Counted from the stretch's first letter, positions 28,433-38,646 are shown. The stretch: DNA of 64,000 bases from Burkholderiales bacterium (GCA_947474755.1 CANJJE010000001.1:186001-250000); one strand, 5' to 3'. Made by a program: numbers and translations. Notes: generated by a model not told the origin, from the sequence alone.

Positions 28433-29827
28433 ATGAGCTCAGCGCCGTCATCCCTCGACCTGAGGCCTGCTTCCCAGACGACACCAGTCGAGCCGCTTCC
28501 GGCCACCGTGGGTTTTGCGCAGGCGCTGCGCTTCTGGCTGAAGCTCGGTTTCATCGGCTTCGGCGGCCCGGCAGGGCAGATTGCGATCATGCACACCGAA
28601 CTCGTCGAGCGCCGCTGCTGGATCAGCGAAAAGCGCTTCCTGCACGCGCTGAACTACTGCATGGTGCTGCCGGGGCCCGAGGCGCAGCAGCTCGCCACCT
28701 ACATCGGCTGGCTGATGCACCGCACTGCGGGCGGCATCGCGGCTGGCGTGCTGTTCGTGCTGCCGTCGCTGTTCATCCTGATCGCGCTGGCCTGGATCTA
28801 CCTGCGCTTCGGCGACGTACCGGTGGTCGAGGGCATCTTCTACGGCATCAAGCCGGCGGTGATGGCTCTGGTGGTGCATGCGGCGTATCGCATCGGCACC
28901 CGGGCGCTGAAGAACCTCTGGATGTGGTCGATCGCCGCGGCTGCGTTCGTGGCGATCTTTGCGTTGCACACCCCGTTTCCGCAGATCGTGCTGGCCGCTG
29001 CGCTGATCGGCCACTTCGGCGCGAAGCTGGCGCCCCAGGTGTTCACGCTCGGTGGCGGGCCTGGGAGCGCCCCGAAGAGCTACGGCCGTGCGTTGATCGA
29101 CGATGACACGCCACCCCCTGCGCACGCACAGTTCAGGCGCAGCCGCCTGCTGACTGTGCTGGCCATCGGCCTCGGCCTGTGGCTGGTGGCGATGGCTGCG
29201 CTGCTCGTGACCCAGGGTGTGCACGGCACGCTGACGCAGATGGGCTGGTTCTTCACCAAGGCCGCGATGCTGACCTTCGGCGGCGCCTACGCGGTGCTGC
29301 CCTATGTGTACCAGGGCGCCGTCGAGCAGCACCAATGGCTCAGTGGCGCACAGATGATCGACGGCCTCGCGCTCGGCGAGACCACGCCCGGCCCGCTGAT
29401 CATGGTGGTGGCGTTCGTCGGGTTCGTCGGGGGCTGGCTCAAGCCGATGTTCGGGCCCGATGCACTGTTCACCGCCGGTGCGGTCGCGGCCATCGTGGTG
29501 ACCTTCTTCACCTTTCTGCCGTCGTTCATCTTCATCCTCGCCGGAGGGCCGGTGGTCGAAGCCACCCACGGCAAGCTGGGCTTCACGGCGCCGCTGTCGG
29601 CGATCACTGCGGCGGTGGTCGGTGTGATCCTGAACCTGGCGCTGTTCTTCGCGCACCATGTGCTGTGGCCGCAGGGATTCGGGGGCCACTTCGATGTCGT
29701 GTCGGCTCTGGTTGCGATGGCGGCTGCGGTGGCACTGTTCCGCTTCAAGGTCGGGGTGTTGCCGCTGTTGGGCGGCTGTGCGGCCCTGGGCCTGGCGGTC
29801 ACGCTTGTGGCGCCCGGCTGGCGCTGA
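28433..29827 (+). CDS. chrA: ChrA-family chromate transporter, long form
   Basis: 464 residues, two homologous hydrophobic halves typical of the long CHR family. Each half carries the signature: LGFIGFGGPAGQIA with LPGPEAQQLATYIG in the first, and KAAMLTFGGAYAVLP with ETTPGPLIMVVAFVGF in the second. The family exports chromate, or moves related oxyanions, across the inner membrane. No chrB or chrF regulator is adjacent, so the substrate is not certain. It is followed after 13 nt by a PPC-domain gene. Confidence 0.9.
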   Translation: MSSAPSSLDLRPASQTTPVEPLPATVGFAQALRFWLKLGFIGFGGPAGQIAIMHTELVERRCWISEKRFLHALNYCMVLPGPEAQQLATYIGWLMHRTAGGIAAGVLFVLPSLFILIALAWIYLRFGDVPVVEGIFYGIKPAVMALVVHAAYRIGTRALKNLWMWSIAAAAFVAIFALHTPFPQIVLAAALIGHFGAKLAPQVFTLGGGPGSAPKSYGRALIDDDTPPPAHAQFRRSRLLTVLAIGLGLWLVAMAALLVTQGVHGTLTQMGWFFTKAAMLTFGGAYAVLPYVYQGAVEQHQWLSGAQMIDGLALGETTPGPLIMVVAFVGFVGGWLKPMFGPDALFTAGAVAAIVVTFFTFLPSFIFILAGGPVVEATHGKLGFTAPLSAITAAVVGVILNLALFFAHHVLWPQGFGGHFDVVSALVAMAAAVALFRFKVGVLPLLGGCAALGLAVTLVAPGWR

Positions 29828-29840
29828 AAGGCACTACCGC

Positions 29841-30263
29841 ATGGAGACCCTGCCGATCCGCCTGCTGCCTGGTCAGGACCTGCGCCGCGCCCTCGAAGCG
29901 GTGGTCATCGAGCGCGGCGGTCATGCAGCCTTCGTGATCTCGGGTATCGGCAGTCTGGCGCCCGCGATATTGCGCTTCGCGGGCGCGACCGAGTCGACAA
30001 CGATCGCTGGCGACACCGAGATCCTGACCCTGTGCGGCAGCGTCGCCGGCAACGGATCGCACCTGCATGCCAGCGTGTCCGATGCGCGCGGCGCTGTCGT
30101 TGGCGGACACCTCGCCTACGGCTGCACCGTGCGGACCACCGCCGAGGTGTTGCTGGTGTCGCTGCCCGAATGGCGATTCAGCCGCGAGCCCGATGCCGCG
30201 ACCGGCTACGACGAACTGGCCGTGCGACCGGCGGCACGGCCCCCCACCGGCAACGGCGCCTGA
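29841..30263 (+). CDS. PPC (DUF296) domain protein
   Basis: 140-residue single-domain protein of the plant-and-prokaryote-conserved (PPC/DUF296) family. The fold landmarks are [32 protein letters not shown] and [20 protein letters not shown], including the conserved HLH metal-site motif. In plants the domain accompanies AT-hooks; the bacterial role is unknown. It probably shares a transcript with chrA upstream and the flavoprotein downstream. Confidence 0.85.
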   Translation: METLPIRLLPGQDLRRALEAVVIERGGHAAFVISGIGSLAPAILRFAGATESTTIAGDTEILTLCGSVAGNGSHLHASVSDARGAVVGGHLAYGCTVRTTAEVLLVSLPEWRFSREPDAATGYDELAVRPAARPPTGNGA

Positions 30264-30297
30264 GCGCCCCTCACGCCATCTCTGGAGCAATGAAGCG

Positions 30298-31467
30298 ATG
30301 GACCGTGTCGACTGCATCGTGATCGGGGCTGGTGTGGTCGGGCTGGCCTGCGCACGTGCGATCGCGCAGGCAGGCCTGGACGTGGTGATCGTCGAGCGCG
30401 AGACGGCGTACGGCACCGGGGTGTCGGCGCGCAACAGCGAGGTGATCCACGCCGGCTTGTACTACCCGACCGGCAGCCACAAGGCGCTGTGGTGCGTGCG
30501 CGGCGCGCGACTGCTGTACGACTATTGCGCGCAGCGCGGCATCGCGCACCGACGTTGCGGCAAGCTGGTGGTGGCCACGCGCGAGGCCGATGTGTCGGCG
30601 CTCGAATCGCTTCGCGCCAAAGGCCTGGCGAATGGTGTCCACGAGCTTCAGTGGCGCACGCGCGCCCAGACGCTGGCGCTCGAACCCGAACTGGATTGCG
30701 TCGCCGCGCTGTGGTCGCCTGCGAGCGGCATCGTCGACAGCCACGGTCTGATGACCTCGCTGCTCGGTGACGCTGAATCCGCCGGTGCCGTGCTGGCCGT
30801 TGGCAGCGCCGTCATCGGTGCCGTGCGAGGCAGCGATGGCTGGCAGGTCACGGTTCGGGAGGCCACGGCAACCGATCGCGCGGCCCCGGGCGACTTCACG
30901 CTGCAGACCCGATGGATCGTCAACGCCGCCGGACTCGATGCCCAGGCTGTCGCGGCCTCGATGGAAGGCTTCCCTGCGACCGCGATCCCGACGCGGCACC
31001 TGGCCAAGGGCCACTACTACTCGTTGAGGGGCCGGGCGCCGTTCTCGCGGCTGATCTATCCGCTGCCGACCGACGGCGGACTCGGCGTGCACCTGACGCT
31101 CGACCTCGCGGGCCAGGCCAAGTTCGGGCCCGATGTCGAATGGATCGACGATGTCGCATCGTCTGCCCACCTCGGCAGAGAACTCGATTACAGCGTCGAT
31201 GGGCGCCGTGCCGATGCCTTTGCCGCTGAAGTTCGCCGCTACTGGCCACGCCTGCCCGACGGCGCGCTGGCACCGGCCTACAGCGGCATCCGGCCGAAGC
31301 TCAGCGGTTCGGGCGAGCCCGCGGCCGACTTCAGGCTCGACGGCCCGGCCGACCACGGCTGCGAGGGCGTGGTGCAGCTGTTCGGCATCGAGTCGCCCGG
31401 GCTCACCGCGTCGCTTGCGATTGCCGACGCGGTCGCTGGCTTGGTGACGGATTCGGCTGCAGTTTGA
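30298..31467 (+). CDS. FAD-dependent oxidoreductase, L-2-hydroxyglutarate oxidase-like
   Basis: 389 residues, DAO-type flavoprotein. The N-terminal dinucleotide site is [16 protein letters not shown] followed by [19 protein letters not shown] and the C-terminal [10 protein letters not shown] and [15 protein letters not shown] match the LhgO/L2HGDH family, which oxidises L-2-hydroxyglutarate to 2-oxoglutarate. The start at 30298 is preceded by GGAG 12 nt upstream, a slightly long spacing. The adjacent genes do not reveal the substrate, so the exact reaction is inferred from family alone. Confidence 0.85.
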   Translation: MDRVDCIVIGAGVVGLACARAIAQAGLDVVIVERETAYGTGVSARNSEVIHAGLYYPTGSHKALWCVRGARLLYDYCAQRGIAHRRCGKLVVATREADVSALESLRAKGLANGVHELQWRTRAQTLALEPELDCVAALWSPASGIVDSHGLMTSLLGDAESAGAVLAVGSAVIGAVRGSDGWQVTVREATATDRAAPGDFTLQTRWIVNAAGLDAQAVAASMEGFPATAIPTRHLAKGHYYSLRGRAPFSRLIYPLPTDGGLGVHLTLDLAGQAKFGPDVEWIDDVASSAHLGRELDYSVDGRRADAFAAEVRRYWPRLPDGALAPAYSGIRPKLSGSGEPAADFRLDGPADHGCEGVVQLFGIESPGLTASLAIADAVAGLVTDSAAV

Positions 31468-31570
31468 TGCTGGCTTTTGTGCGGTGCTGCCGAGGGCGCG
31501 GGGTGACCGGCTCTGCTCATGTCACCCGGGCCGCTGTGTGGCGCTCACGCACCGACCTCGGCAGGCTCAA

Positions 31571-31855
31571 TCAGGTTGAGCGCGGTTGATTTGCCCCGCT
31601 TCGCTTGAGATCCCGCAGCATGAACAAGTAAAGCCCCTCGACCTTCTCACGCGCCCACGGTGTCTTGCGCAGGAACTTCAAACTCGACGCCACGCTCGGG
31701 TCGCTGGTGAAGCAGCGCACCGGGATGCGCCGGCCCAGTTCTGCCCAGCCGTAGCGCGCGACCAGCGCGGTGACGATGCCTTCGAGCGTCACGCCGTGCA
31801 GCGGGTTGCGCGGCTGGGCCGCAGGTGTCTGCGAAGAGGAGGGGTCGGTACTCAA
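31571..31855 (-). CDS. VF530 (DUF2132) family DNA-binding protein
   Basis: About 94 residues. The conserved block [32 protein letters not shown] and [19 protein letters not shown] is diagnostic of the small VF530 family, reported as DNA-binding in Vibrio. The upstream part is low-complexity. I propose the TTG at 31855, because no ATG lies close to the conserved part and no ribosome site separates the options. It is divergent from the response-regulator gene. Confidence 0.75.
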   Translation of the reverse strand: MSTDPSSSQTPAAQPRNPLHGVTLEGIVTALVARYGWAELGRRIPVRCFTSDPSVASSLKFLRKTPWAREKVEGLYLFMLRDLKRSGANQPRST

Positions 31856-32039
31856 TTTGGCACGGGGACTGATGGCCGTAGTGTCGCCGCACCGTCGCGA
31901 GTTTGCCGAGGGGTTTTCGCGCTGACCCTGAAGCCGCGGAATGCTTCGCCATGCGGCGCCTTCGCGGCTTTGTCTGGCGCGCCTGTACATCCCGATAATC
32001 GACAACAGTGGGCGACTTCGATGCCCGCGGAGCCACCCC

Positions 32040-32714
32040 ATGCGCTTGTTGATCGTCGAAGACGACCCGTCGCTCGGAGACGCGTTGACCACCGGCTTGC
32101 GGCAACTCGGCCATGTCGTCGACTGGTTTCGTGATGGCCGTCAGGCGAATTCCGCTCTGGCCAGTGCGCCCTACGACGCGGTGGTGCTCGACCTCGGCCT
32201 GCCTGGCACCGACGGCATGGTCTGGCTGGAGCGCTGGCGCAGCCGCGAAAAGACGTTGCCCGTGCTGATCCTGACCGCGCGCGACGGTGTCGAGCAGCGC
32301 ATTGCCGGGCTGGATGCGGGCGCCGACGACTACCTGGTCAAGCCGATCACCATCGACGAACTCGCGGCGCGCCTGCGTGCGATGGTGCGCCGCTCGGCCG
32401 GTCGCGCGCAGTCGGTTTGGCAGCACGGCGCCCTGGAGTACGACCCCGCGACCAAGCTCGTGCGTTGGCAAGGGGCGACCGTCGAGCTGACCGGGCTGGA
32501 GATGAGCTTGCTGGAAGCTCTTCTCAAGCACCCTCAGCGCGTGTTGTCGAAGACGCATCTGCAGCAGATGATCTATGACTGGGGCGGCGGCGATCCGTCG
32601 AGCAATTCGCTGGAGGTGCATGTCCACCACCTGCGACGCAAGATCGATCCGGCCATCGTGCGCACGGTGCGCGGGGTCGGTTATGCGCTGGGCTCGGGTG
32701 AAGCCGCTTCATGA
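32040..32714 (+). CDS. OmpR/QseB-type response regulator
   Basis: 224 residues. The receiver domain has the acidic pair (VEDD), phospho-acceptor Asp in [13 protein letters not shown], Thr in LTARD and Lys in DYLVKP. The C-terminal winged helix (about 125-220) has [13 protein letters not shown] and VHHLRRKID...[12 protein letters not shown] is correctly placed before the ATG. It is paired with the histidine kinase that follows and the two likely form one operon. Confidence 0.93.
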   Translation: MRLLIVEDDPSLGDALTTGLRQLGHVVDWFRDGRQANSALASAPYDAVVLDLGLPGTDGMVWLERWRSREKTLPVLILTARDGVEQRIAGLDAGADDYLVKPITIDELAARLRAMVRRSAGRAQSVWQHGALEYDPATKLVRWQGATVELTGLEMSLLEALLKHPQRVLSKTHLQQMIYDWGGGDPSSNSLEVHVHHLRRKIDPAIVRTVRGVGYALGSGEAAS

Positions 32715-32772
32715 GCGCGCCGGGCCGCTCCCAGGCGCTCATCCCGCAGCGCGCAGCACGCAGGGTCGTCCA

Positions 32773-34194
32773 ATGAGTCTGCAGCGTCGGCTCCTGCTCT
32801 ACTTGCTGATCTGCGCGCCTCTGGTCTGGGGCGTGGCGCTCTACGAGTCGATCAGGCAGGCGCGCTACGAGGTCAACGAGATGTACGACGCGGAGCTGAT
32901 CCGCCTCGCCCGGCAGGTTCAGGCGACGTTGCGCTCCGACGCCTACTTGTCCAACCTGTCGCAGCCGCTGCCGCTCAAGGGCAGCGCCGAGTCGGGTACG
33001 TCCGATGTGCGCGAGCTGGCGCTGGCGGTCTGGGATGCCAGCGGTTCGCTGGTGCTGTCCGACAACGAAGGAGTGCATTTGATCCGCTATCCCGATGCGG
33101 TCGGTTTTCGCAATGAGAGCCTGCACGGCAAGCCCTGGCGCACCTACTACCTGCAGTCGGCGACCGGCGCCTGGCTGGTGGCCGCAGGGCAGCGGGTCAA
33201 GGAGCGTGACGAACTGGTCTACAGCGTGACGGCCAGCCAGATCACACCCTGGATCCTGGTGCTGCCGGCGCTGCTGATCGCGATGGCTCTGGCAGTGAAT
33301 CGTGCCTTGGCACCCCTGCGCGAGCTGACCACCGAACTGCAGGCGCGCGATGCCACCGACTTGCGCCGCATCCCGAACAGCCTGACCCCGACGGAGCTGA
33401 AGCCCCTGGTTCAGGCGATGAACGGCCTGTTCCAGCGCATCGAGGAGACGCTTGCGCGAGAGCGACGCTTCACTGCCGATGCGGCCCACGAGCTGCGCAC
33501 ACCGTTGGCCGTGCTGCGTGCGCAGTGGGACGTGGTGCGTCGCTCGGCGGACGGCCTCGAGCGCGAGCAGGCCGAGGCCAAGCTCAGCAAGGGCATGGAC
33601 CGGCTGGATCGGCTGGTCACGCAGATGCTGGCCCTGTCGCATCTGGAGTCGGCGTTGGATCCCGGCAGCCATCTGCCGATGACCACGCCGGTGTCATGGC
33701 CCGAGGTCGTGGAGCAGGCGATCAGCGATTGCCTGCCCCTTGCCGAGCGACGGCACATCGAACTGGCTTGCGAGTGGCCGCCGGAGGGTGTGAAACCGAT
33801 GCCATTGAACGGCCATGCCCATCTGCTGAACGTGCTGCTGCGCAACCTGCTCGACAACGCAGTGCGCTATGCACCGGCTGATTCAATGGTGACCTTGCGC
33901 GTGCTGGCTGACAGGCTGCAAGTCGACAACGACGGTGAGCCCCTGCCCGCGGAACAGATCGCGCGGATGGGCGAGCGCTTCTATCGCCCCGAAGGACAAC
34001 CGGAGTCCGGCAGCGGCCTTGGCATGTCGATCGTTCATCGCATTGCCGCGCTGCATGGTCTGGCCGTGGCCATCGGCGCGCGCGCCGACGGCTCCGGTGT
34101 GCAGGTGACGTTGCAGCCGATCAAACCTCCGGTGCCAGCGCTGCTGCCGATCGAGCAGGCTGGCGTCGGCACTGCAGCGGTCAGTGCACCTTGA
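32773..34194 (+). CDS. QseC-like sensor histidine kinase
   Basis: 473 residues. An N-terminal membrane helix (about 8-25), an extracytoplasmic sensor region (about 26-155) and a second helix (about 158-175, PWILVLPALLIAMALAV) are followed by HAMP-like linker, HisKA (FTADAAHELRTPLAVL), and HATPase with N-box LLRNLLDNAVRYAP and GSGLGMSIVHRIA. The architecture and length match QseC/PmrB-type kinases. Its 3' end overlaps, head to head, the 3' end of the TPR gene by 14 nt, so it faces the biosynthetic-looking cluster it may control. Confidence 0.92.
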   Translation: MSLQRRLLLYLLICAPLVWGVALYESIRQARYEVNEMYDAELIRLARQVQATLRSDAYLSNLSQPLPLKGSAESGTSDVRELALAVWDASGSLVLSDNEGVHLIRYPDAVGFRNESLHGKPWRTYYLQSATGAWLVAAGQRVKERDELVYSVTASQITPWILVLPALLIAMALAVNRALAPLRELTTELQARDATDLRRIPNSLTPTELKPLVQAMNGLFQRIEETLARERRFTADAAHELRTPLAVLRAQWDVVRRSADGLEREQAEAKLSKGMDRLDRLVTQMLALSHLESALDPGSHLPMTTPVSWPEVVEQAISDCLPLAERRHIELACEWPPEGVKPMPLNGHAHLLNVLLRNLLDNAVRYAPADSMVTLRVLADRLQVDNDGEPLPAEQIARMGERFYRPEGQPESGSGLGMSIVHRIAALHGLAVAIGARADGSGVQVTLQPIKPPVPALLPIEQAGVGTAAVSAP

Positions 34195-34891
34195 TCTTGG
34201 CCATCAGCGCGCGGACCTCGTCGCGTCGCCCTGCATCTGAGATCTGACGGCCGGGACGCGGCGCTGCCTGCAGTGCGCGTTCCAGGTAGGCGATCGCTTC
34301 ATCTGCCTGATCCGTCTCCGACAGCAATTCGCCGTAAAAGAAGTTGGAATCGATGCCCTTCGGGTTCAGTGCGAGCCCCTTCTGGAGCAGTTCGCGGGCC
34401 TTGTCCTTGTTGCCGAAGCCGAGCGGCCAGCCGGGCACCTTGTAGTACAGCACCGCCAGGCTGGTGTACGCCGAGCCGTCCAGCGCGTTGCCGTCGATCT
34501 TGATCGCGGATTCGTACATCGCCCTGGCCTTCTTGGCGAGACTGATCGCGCCCAGGCCTCCCTTGGCGCCAGCCCAGGAGGCCGTGATGATGCCTTCCCA
34601 GATCAGCGCCTCGCTGCGGCCGGGGTAGGTCTCGCTGACCTGGTGTGCCTTGGCCGCCAGTGCTTCGTAACGCTTTTCGCGCTCTGCGTTGGCAGTCTGG
34701 TACTTGATGACTTCCCACTCGTGCTGCAGTTCGACCACCGCATCGTCGACGCTGGCCGCCCTGGCCACCAGCGGGTGCAGCAACCCTGTACCCGCGACGG
34801 CGGCCATCGCGAGCGCGATCAGCATCCGCCGTCGAGAGGTGCCTGCTGCAGTGCCTGAGGAGCGGTAGCCAGCATGGTGTGAAGAGATCAT
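34181..34891 (-). CDS. exported TPR protein, paralog 1
   Basis: 236 residues. An Arg-rich N terminus followed by a hydrophobic stretch ending ARA (about residues 20-45, SRRRMLIALAMAAVAG) looks like a Sec or Tat signal. The mature protein is alpha-helical with TPR-like repeats (YTSLAVLYYKVPGWPLGFGNKDKARELLQKGLALNP, broken here by short pauses in homology; ADEAIAYLERAL). It is closely similar to the gene at 38782-39486. Last gene of the cluster; its ATG overlaps the SDR stop as ATGA, with AAGGA before it. Confidence 0.85.
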   Translation of the reverse strand: MISSHHAGYRSSGTAAGTSRRRMLIALAMAAVAGTGLLHPLVARAASVDDAVVELQHEWEVIKYQTANAEREKRYEALAAKAHQVSETYPGRSEALIWEGIITASWAGAKGGLGAISLAKKARAMYESAIKIDGNALDGSAYTSLAVLYYKVPGWPLGFGNKDKARELLQKGLALNPKGIDSNFFYGELLSETDQADEAIAYLERALQAAPRPGRQISDAGRRDEVRALMAKIKVH

Positions 34892-35754
34892 GATTCGGTC
34901 CTTGATGACGCAGTGAAGGTGATGGGTGGCAGTGGCTGCCCGAGCGACGGTGCATTCGTGGTCGCTGCGGGCAGGTTGCTGCGGTGCTTGTCGAAGGCGC
35001 CGTCCAGCAGGCTGGGCGCCAGGCCGTTGAGTCGCACCGCCAGCTTCTCCGGAAAGCCCAGAAAGCGCTCCGCCGCTTCGCTTTCCAGCAGATCGAGCAA
35101 TGCCAGCGCAACCGTGTGGGGGGAGTCCACTGCCGTGCCGGTGGCCTGGTTGTAGGCATCGACATCGGCGGAATTGAATCCAGTGCGTGTGCTGCGCGGG
35201 CCCAGGTATTGAACCCGCACCGCGCTGTCGGCCAATTCGCGCCGCAGCGCCTCGGCAAAGCCGCGCAGGCCGAACTTGCTGGCGCTGTAGACGCTGAATC
35301 CGGGCAGCCCGATGCGTCCCAGCGCCGAGCCCACGCAGATCACCTGCGCCCTGGCCAGGCCGCGCAGATGCGGCAGCAGGGCTTGGGTCAGCAGGATCGG
35401 CGCGAGCAGGTTGGTGCCGAGCGTGCGCTGGATGTCGGCGGCGCTCAGCGATTCGAGGCGACCGAAGCTCGGCACGCCTGCGCTGTGCACCACCACGTTG
35501 GCGCCCCAGGCCACAGCGGCCTCGCGAAGGTGGTCGATCGCGGCTGGGTCGCACAGATCGGCGGCGTGACAGCCGACCCGGTCGAACGGAGCCTGCGCCG
35601 GACCGGAAAACTCGCGTGCCAGCGCGGCAAGCGTGGGCATCGTGCGGCCCACCAGCATCACGGCGGCACCGGAGTCCACCAGCGTCCTGGCCATCGCGCG
35701 GCCGATGCCACCGCTGGCGCCGGTGAGCACAACGCGTGCTTCGCGGGCCTTCAT
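34888..35754 (-). CDS. short-chain dehydrogenase/reductase
   Basis: 288 residues, classical SDR. NAD(P)-binding motif TGASGGIGRAMA, NxAG-like HSAGVP, catalytic Ser in GSALGR, and YSASK (Tyr-x-x-x-Lys). Longer than the usual 250 residues by a C-terminal extension. Both its start and stop overlap neighbouring genes by 4 nt, so it is translated as part of the cluster. A keto-group reduction or alcohol oxidation step in the cluster's pathway is the likely role; the substrate is unknown. Confidence 0.9.
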   Translation of the reverse strand: MKAREARVVLTGASGGIGRAMARTLVDSGAAVMLVGRTMPTLAALAREFSGPAQAPFDRVGCHAADLCDPAAIDHLREAAVAWGANVVVHSAGVPSFGRLESLSAADIQRTLGTNLLAPILLTQALLPHLRGLARAQVICVGSALGRIGLPGFSVYSASKFGLRGFAEALRRELADSAVRVQYLGPRSTRTGFNSADVDAYNQATGTAVDSPHTVALALLDLLESEAAERFLGFPEKLAVRLNGLAPSLLDGAFDKHRSNLPAATTNAPSLGQPLPPITFTASSRTES

Positions 35755-36443
35755 GCGTGAACCTCCGATTCGCAGACCGGTGTCTGACGTGGCCCTGGCA
35801 GCGGCAGGCTGCGGAAGACATCGCCATACAAGTGGAAGAAGGCGCGGGCGGCGTGCAAGATGTCGGCCTGGTCGCGCGGGTCCTCGATCCGGTTCATCAA
35901 GGCCTCGAAGTGCGCGGTGTGTTCGCGGTCGAGAACACCATGCGAGCGCAGGTAGCTGAAGGCCGAGTCGGGCAGGGCGAGGGGCTTCTGGATCTGCTCG
36001 GCCGCCAGCAGGGCCAGCGACACGCTGGTGCCCTCGAGCACATGCACCATGCCGAGGAAGCCCAGTGGATTGCGTCGCGCGATGGTGTCGTACGCATACG
36101 CCACCATCACCTCGGTGGCATGGCCCGGTGCGCCAAGGCGTACCGCCTCGGCATCGCCACCGCAGGCGCGGATGTCATCGAGGATCCACACATCGTGGCC
36201 CGCTTCCTCGCTCACGTACTCGGCCAGCGGCTCGCGCAGCCAGTGGTTGCGCGGCGGCAGCGCAGCGCTGCAGGCGCGCAGCAGTGGCACGGTGTGATGC
36301 ACATGGTGGTAGGCCTCGTGCAGGAAAGCCAGGTAGCTGGGCAGCGAGACCTCGCCGCGCAGCGTGCCCTGGATGATGGGTGCGCCGAGCAAGCCCTGGC
36401 GGGCCTCGGCGGTCTGTTCGAGCAGTCGGTCGTGAAAGTTCAT
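35751..36443 (-). CDS. haem-oxygenase-like diiron (HDO/TenA-like) family protein
   Basis: 230 residues, all-helical. Candidate metal ligands are in LHEAYHHVHH, SEEAGHDVW and REHTAHFEALMNRI, the pattern of iron-containing haem-oxygenase-like oxidases, a family that includes UndA and SznF-type oxygen-activating enzymes. These oxidatively cleave, hydroxylate or decarboxylate small molecules. The ATG at 36443 is preceded by AGGAAA at fair spacing; a TTG at 36482 would overlap the upstream stop but lacks other support. It is sandwiched between ligase and SDR genes. Confidence 0.8.
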   Translation of the reverse strand: MNFHDRLLEQTAEARQGLLGAPIIQGTLRGEVSLPSYLAFLHEAYHHVHHTVPLLRACSAALPPRNHWLREPLAEYVSEEAGHDVWILDDIRACGGDAEAVRLGAPGHATEVMVAYAYDTIARRNPLGFLGMVHVLEGTSVSLALLAAEQIQKPLALPDSAFSYLRSHGVLDREHTAHFEALMNRIEDPRDQADILHAARAFFHLYGDVFRSLPLPGPRQTPVCESEVHA

Positions 36444-36478
36444 CGGTACTTTTTCCTGGGCTGTTCTCGGTGGACGAT

Positions 36479-37999
36479 TCAACGCCAGGCGAGGTCATGC
36501 ACGTCAGCGCTCTGACAACGGTCGGCGAGCGCGTTGGCATGCCTTTGCCAGATGCCGTCGCGTTGCGGTCGGCCATTGGCGGTGGCCAGGCCCGAGGCTG
36601 CGTCGAACGGGGCGCTGGCGCGCACCCAGTGCCGTACCCGCGCATAGTCGGGCAGGCCGGTGTTGGCGCTGTCGACCGCGGCCTGCAGCACGGCATCGGT
36701 CGCATCGGGCTGCACAGGCCACAGCACCGCGCTGAGCGAAGGCCGGGCTTCGCCGAACACCACGGCCTGGGCGATGGCATGCTCGTCGCGAAGCGCCGTC
36801 TCCACCCATTCGGGCGACACGTTGCGGCCGTATGCGGTGATCAGCACATTCTTCTTGCGCCCGTGCAGGCGCAGGTAGCCGTCGACATCGATTTCGCCCA
36901 GATCGCCGGTGGGCCACCACTCGGATGCAGGCTTCGTCTCGCCGAGGTAGCCGCTGCAGAGGCTGCCGGCGATCTCGATCTCGCCATCGGCCGCGACCCT
37001 CATCTGCGTGTGAGGCAAGGCCCGCCCGGCCGTGCCAGGGCGATCGGCCCCCGGCAGATTCAAGGTCTGCACCGAAGCGCCCTCAGACAGTCCATAGCCC
37101 TCGTGCGCAGGAATGCCGACTGCACGCGCCGCGAGGATCAGCCTGGCGCCGACGGCCGCGCCACCGACTGCCACGAATTTCAACGATCCAGGCGCGCGCT
37201 GGCCGGTCTGCATCAGATGCGCTGTCCAGGCGCGCAGCATCTGTGGCAGCAAGATCACGCTGTGCGGGCGGTGTTCGGCAACGACACGCTGAAATCGGGC
37301 GGCATCGAAGCCCGAAGAGCCGGTCAGGCCCAGCTCGCGCATGGGCAGCGTGATGCAGATGGCGCCTTGTGCCAGCGGCGCCAGCAGACCCGCGATGTTT
37401 TCCAGCAGCACCGAGTGCGGCAACGCGCACAGATGCCGGCCGATCTCCAGCGGTGCCATCGCCTGTCCAAGGCCATCGGTCACCCGCTGCATGGCCGCCG
37501 AGCTCAGGCAGACCCCTTTCGGGTGACCCGTCGTGCCCGAGGTGTAGGTGATCTTCGCGGTGCCGGGCGGCATCGCGACCCTTTGAGCCGGAAGCTGAAG
37601 CATCACCAGATGCTGGTGTGCCAGCTCGATCGGCTGGCCCGCCGTCCGCGGCCAGGAAGCCGCTGCTTCAGGGCTGGTCAGCAGGCTGTCGACACCGGCC
37701 GAGTGCAGCGCGTGAGCGATCTGTGCGGGAGTGAAGAACACCGGGAGCGGCACATGCACCAGGCCGGCCCGCGCTGCAGCCAGATCGGCCACCACCCAGG
37801 CGGGCGAGTTGTCCATCAAGGTCGCCAGCACATGCGTTCCTTGCGCTGACAGGCGTTCGGCGAATGCCTGCACCTGGGTATCCAGTGCGCTGCGGGTCCA
37901 GGTGCGGCGGCCGTCATCAAGGCAGATCGGGCTGTCCGTCGCTGCCCCGTGCACCGCCATGCCATCTGGCGTTGGCGAGGTGATGGCGATGCCGATCAA
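36479..37999 (-). CDS. AMP-dependent synthetase/ligase
   Basis: 506 residues of the acyl-CoA synthetase/NRPS-adenylation superfamily. Core motifs are TYTSGTTGHPKG, GYGLSEGA, WPTGDLGEID and the C-terminal hinge GRKKNVLITAYGRNVSPEWVE. It should activate a carboxylic acid as acyl-AMP and pass it to CoA or another carrier. A TTG start at 37999 is proposed: it overlaps the upstream stop as TTGA, mirroring the ATGA overlaps elsewhere in this cluster. ATG codons farther in would cut into the N-terminal domain less cleanly. Confidence 0.9.
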   Translation of the reverse strand: MIGIAITSPTPDGMAVHGAATDSPICLDDGRRTWTRSALDTQVQAFAERLSAQGTHVLATLMDNSPAWVVADLAAARAGLVHVPLPVFFTPAQIAHALHSAGVDSLLTSPEAAASWPRTAGQPIELAHQHLVMLQLPAQRVAMPPGTAKITYTSGTTGHPKGVCLSSAAMQRVTDGLGQAMAPLEIGRHLCALPHSVLLENIAGLLAPLAQGAICITLPMRELGLTGSSGFDAARFQRVVAEHRPHSVILLPQMLRAWTAHLMQTGQRAPGSLKFVAVGGAAVGARLILAARAVGIPAHEGYGLSEGASVQTLNLPGADRPGTAGRALPHTQMRVAADGEIEIAGSLCSGYLGETKPASEWWPTGDLGEIDVDGYLRLHGRKKNVLITAYGRNVSPEWVETALRDEHAIAQAVVFGEARPSLSAVLWPVQPDATDAVLQAAVDSANTGLPDYARVRHWVRASAPFDAASGLATANGRPQRDGIWQRHANALADRCQSADVHDLAWR

Positions 38000-38646
38000 G
38001 GGCGCTCCGCATCGACCCGGCGCCGGGCCAGCTGGCCCAGTGCCTGGTGCAGCCGTCCGGCCAGCACGACCGGGTGGTGTTCGTAGTAGCGACCCCATTG
38101 GGCCGCGTCGGTGCCGAGCGAGTCGGGATCCGCCCGGCCCAGCGCCAGGGGCGTGATGCCCATGCGCAGGAACATGTGGCGCAGTCCCGTGGTCATCGTG
38201 CTGACCACCCACTCGAATGGCAGCGACTGCAGGTGCAAGGCCATCAGACGGATCAGGCGGCTTCCTTCACCGGGCCGGTCCGCCGAGAGGTGTCCGATCT
38301 CGACAATGCGATGGCGCTCGGGTGGCACATCGGCGCCGCTGGCCAGCACAGACTCGATCGGTGCCGCGAAGTAGCGCTCCAGGAAAAGCGGGCCGTCGCC
38401 CGCGCTGCGGTAACCGGCAGCCGCGACGATGCCGGTCGCATCACGCAGGCTGACCAGCGTCGGGGCGAACTGTCTGACGTCGGCGCCGTAGTGCTGCGCA
38501 TAAATGCGGTGGATGAAGGCCTCGACTTCGCCGCGATGTGGATCTGGATCGCCAAGCGGATGGATCAGCAGCTTCGGCGCGCTGTCCGGCTGGATATCGC
38601 AGGGGCCATCCGGCGCGCGGTCGTACGGGCACGTGGCAGTGAACAT
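37996..38646 (-). CDS. thermostable hemolysin-family (delta-VPH) acyltransferase-like protein
   Basis: 216 residues of the family named after Vibrio thermostable direct hemolysin-like delta-VPH, which has a GNAT/LuxI-like fold. Recognisable segments are FIHRIYAQHYGADVRQFAP, AAAGYRSAGDGPLFLERYFAAPIE (given here in pieces), EIGHLSAD and GLRHMFLRMGI. Members are thought to be acyltransferase-like rather than true toxins. GGGAG precedes the ATG at 38646. As the second gene of the cluster it may use the acyl group activated by the ligase that follows it. Confidence 0.8.
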   Translation of the reverse strand: MFTATCPYDRAPDGPCDIQPDSAPKLLIHPLGDPDPHRGEVEAFIHRIYAQHYGADVRQFAPTLVSLRDATGIVAAAGYRSAGDGPLFLERYFAAPIESVLASGADVPPERHRIVEIGHLSADRPGEGSRLIRLMALHLQSLPFEWVVSTMTTGLRHMFLRMGITPLALGRADPDSLGTDAAQWGRYYEHHPVVLAGRLHQALGQLARRRVDAERP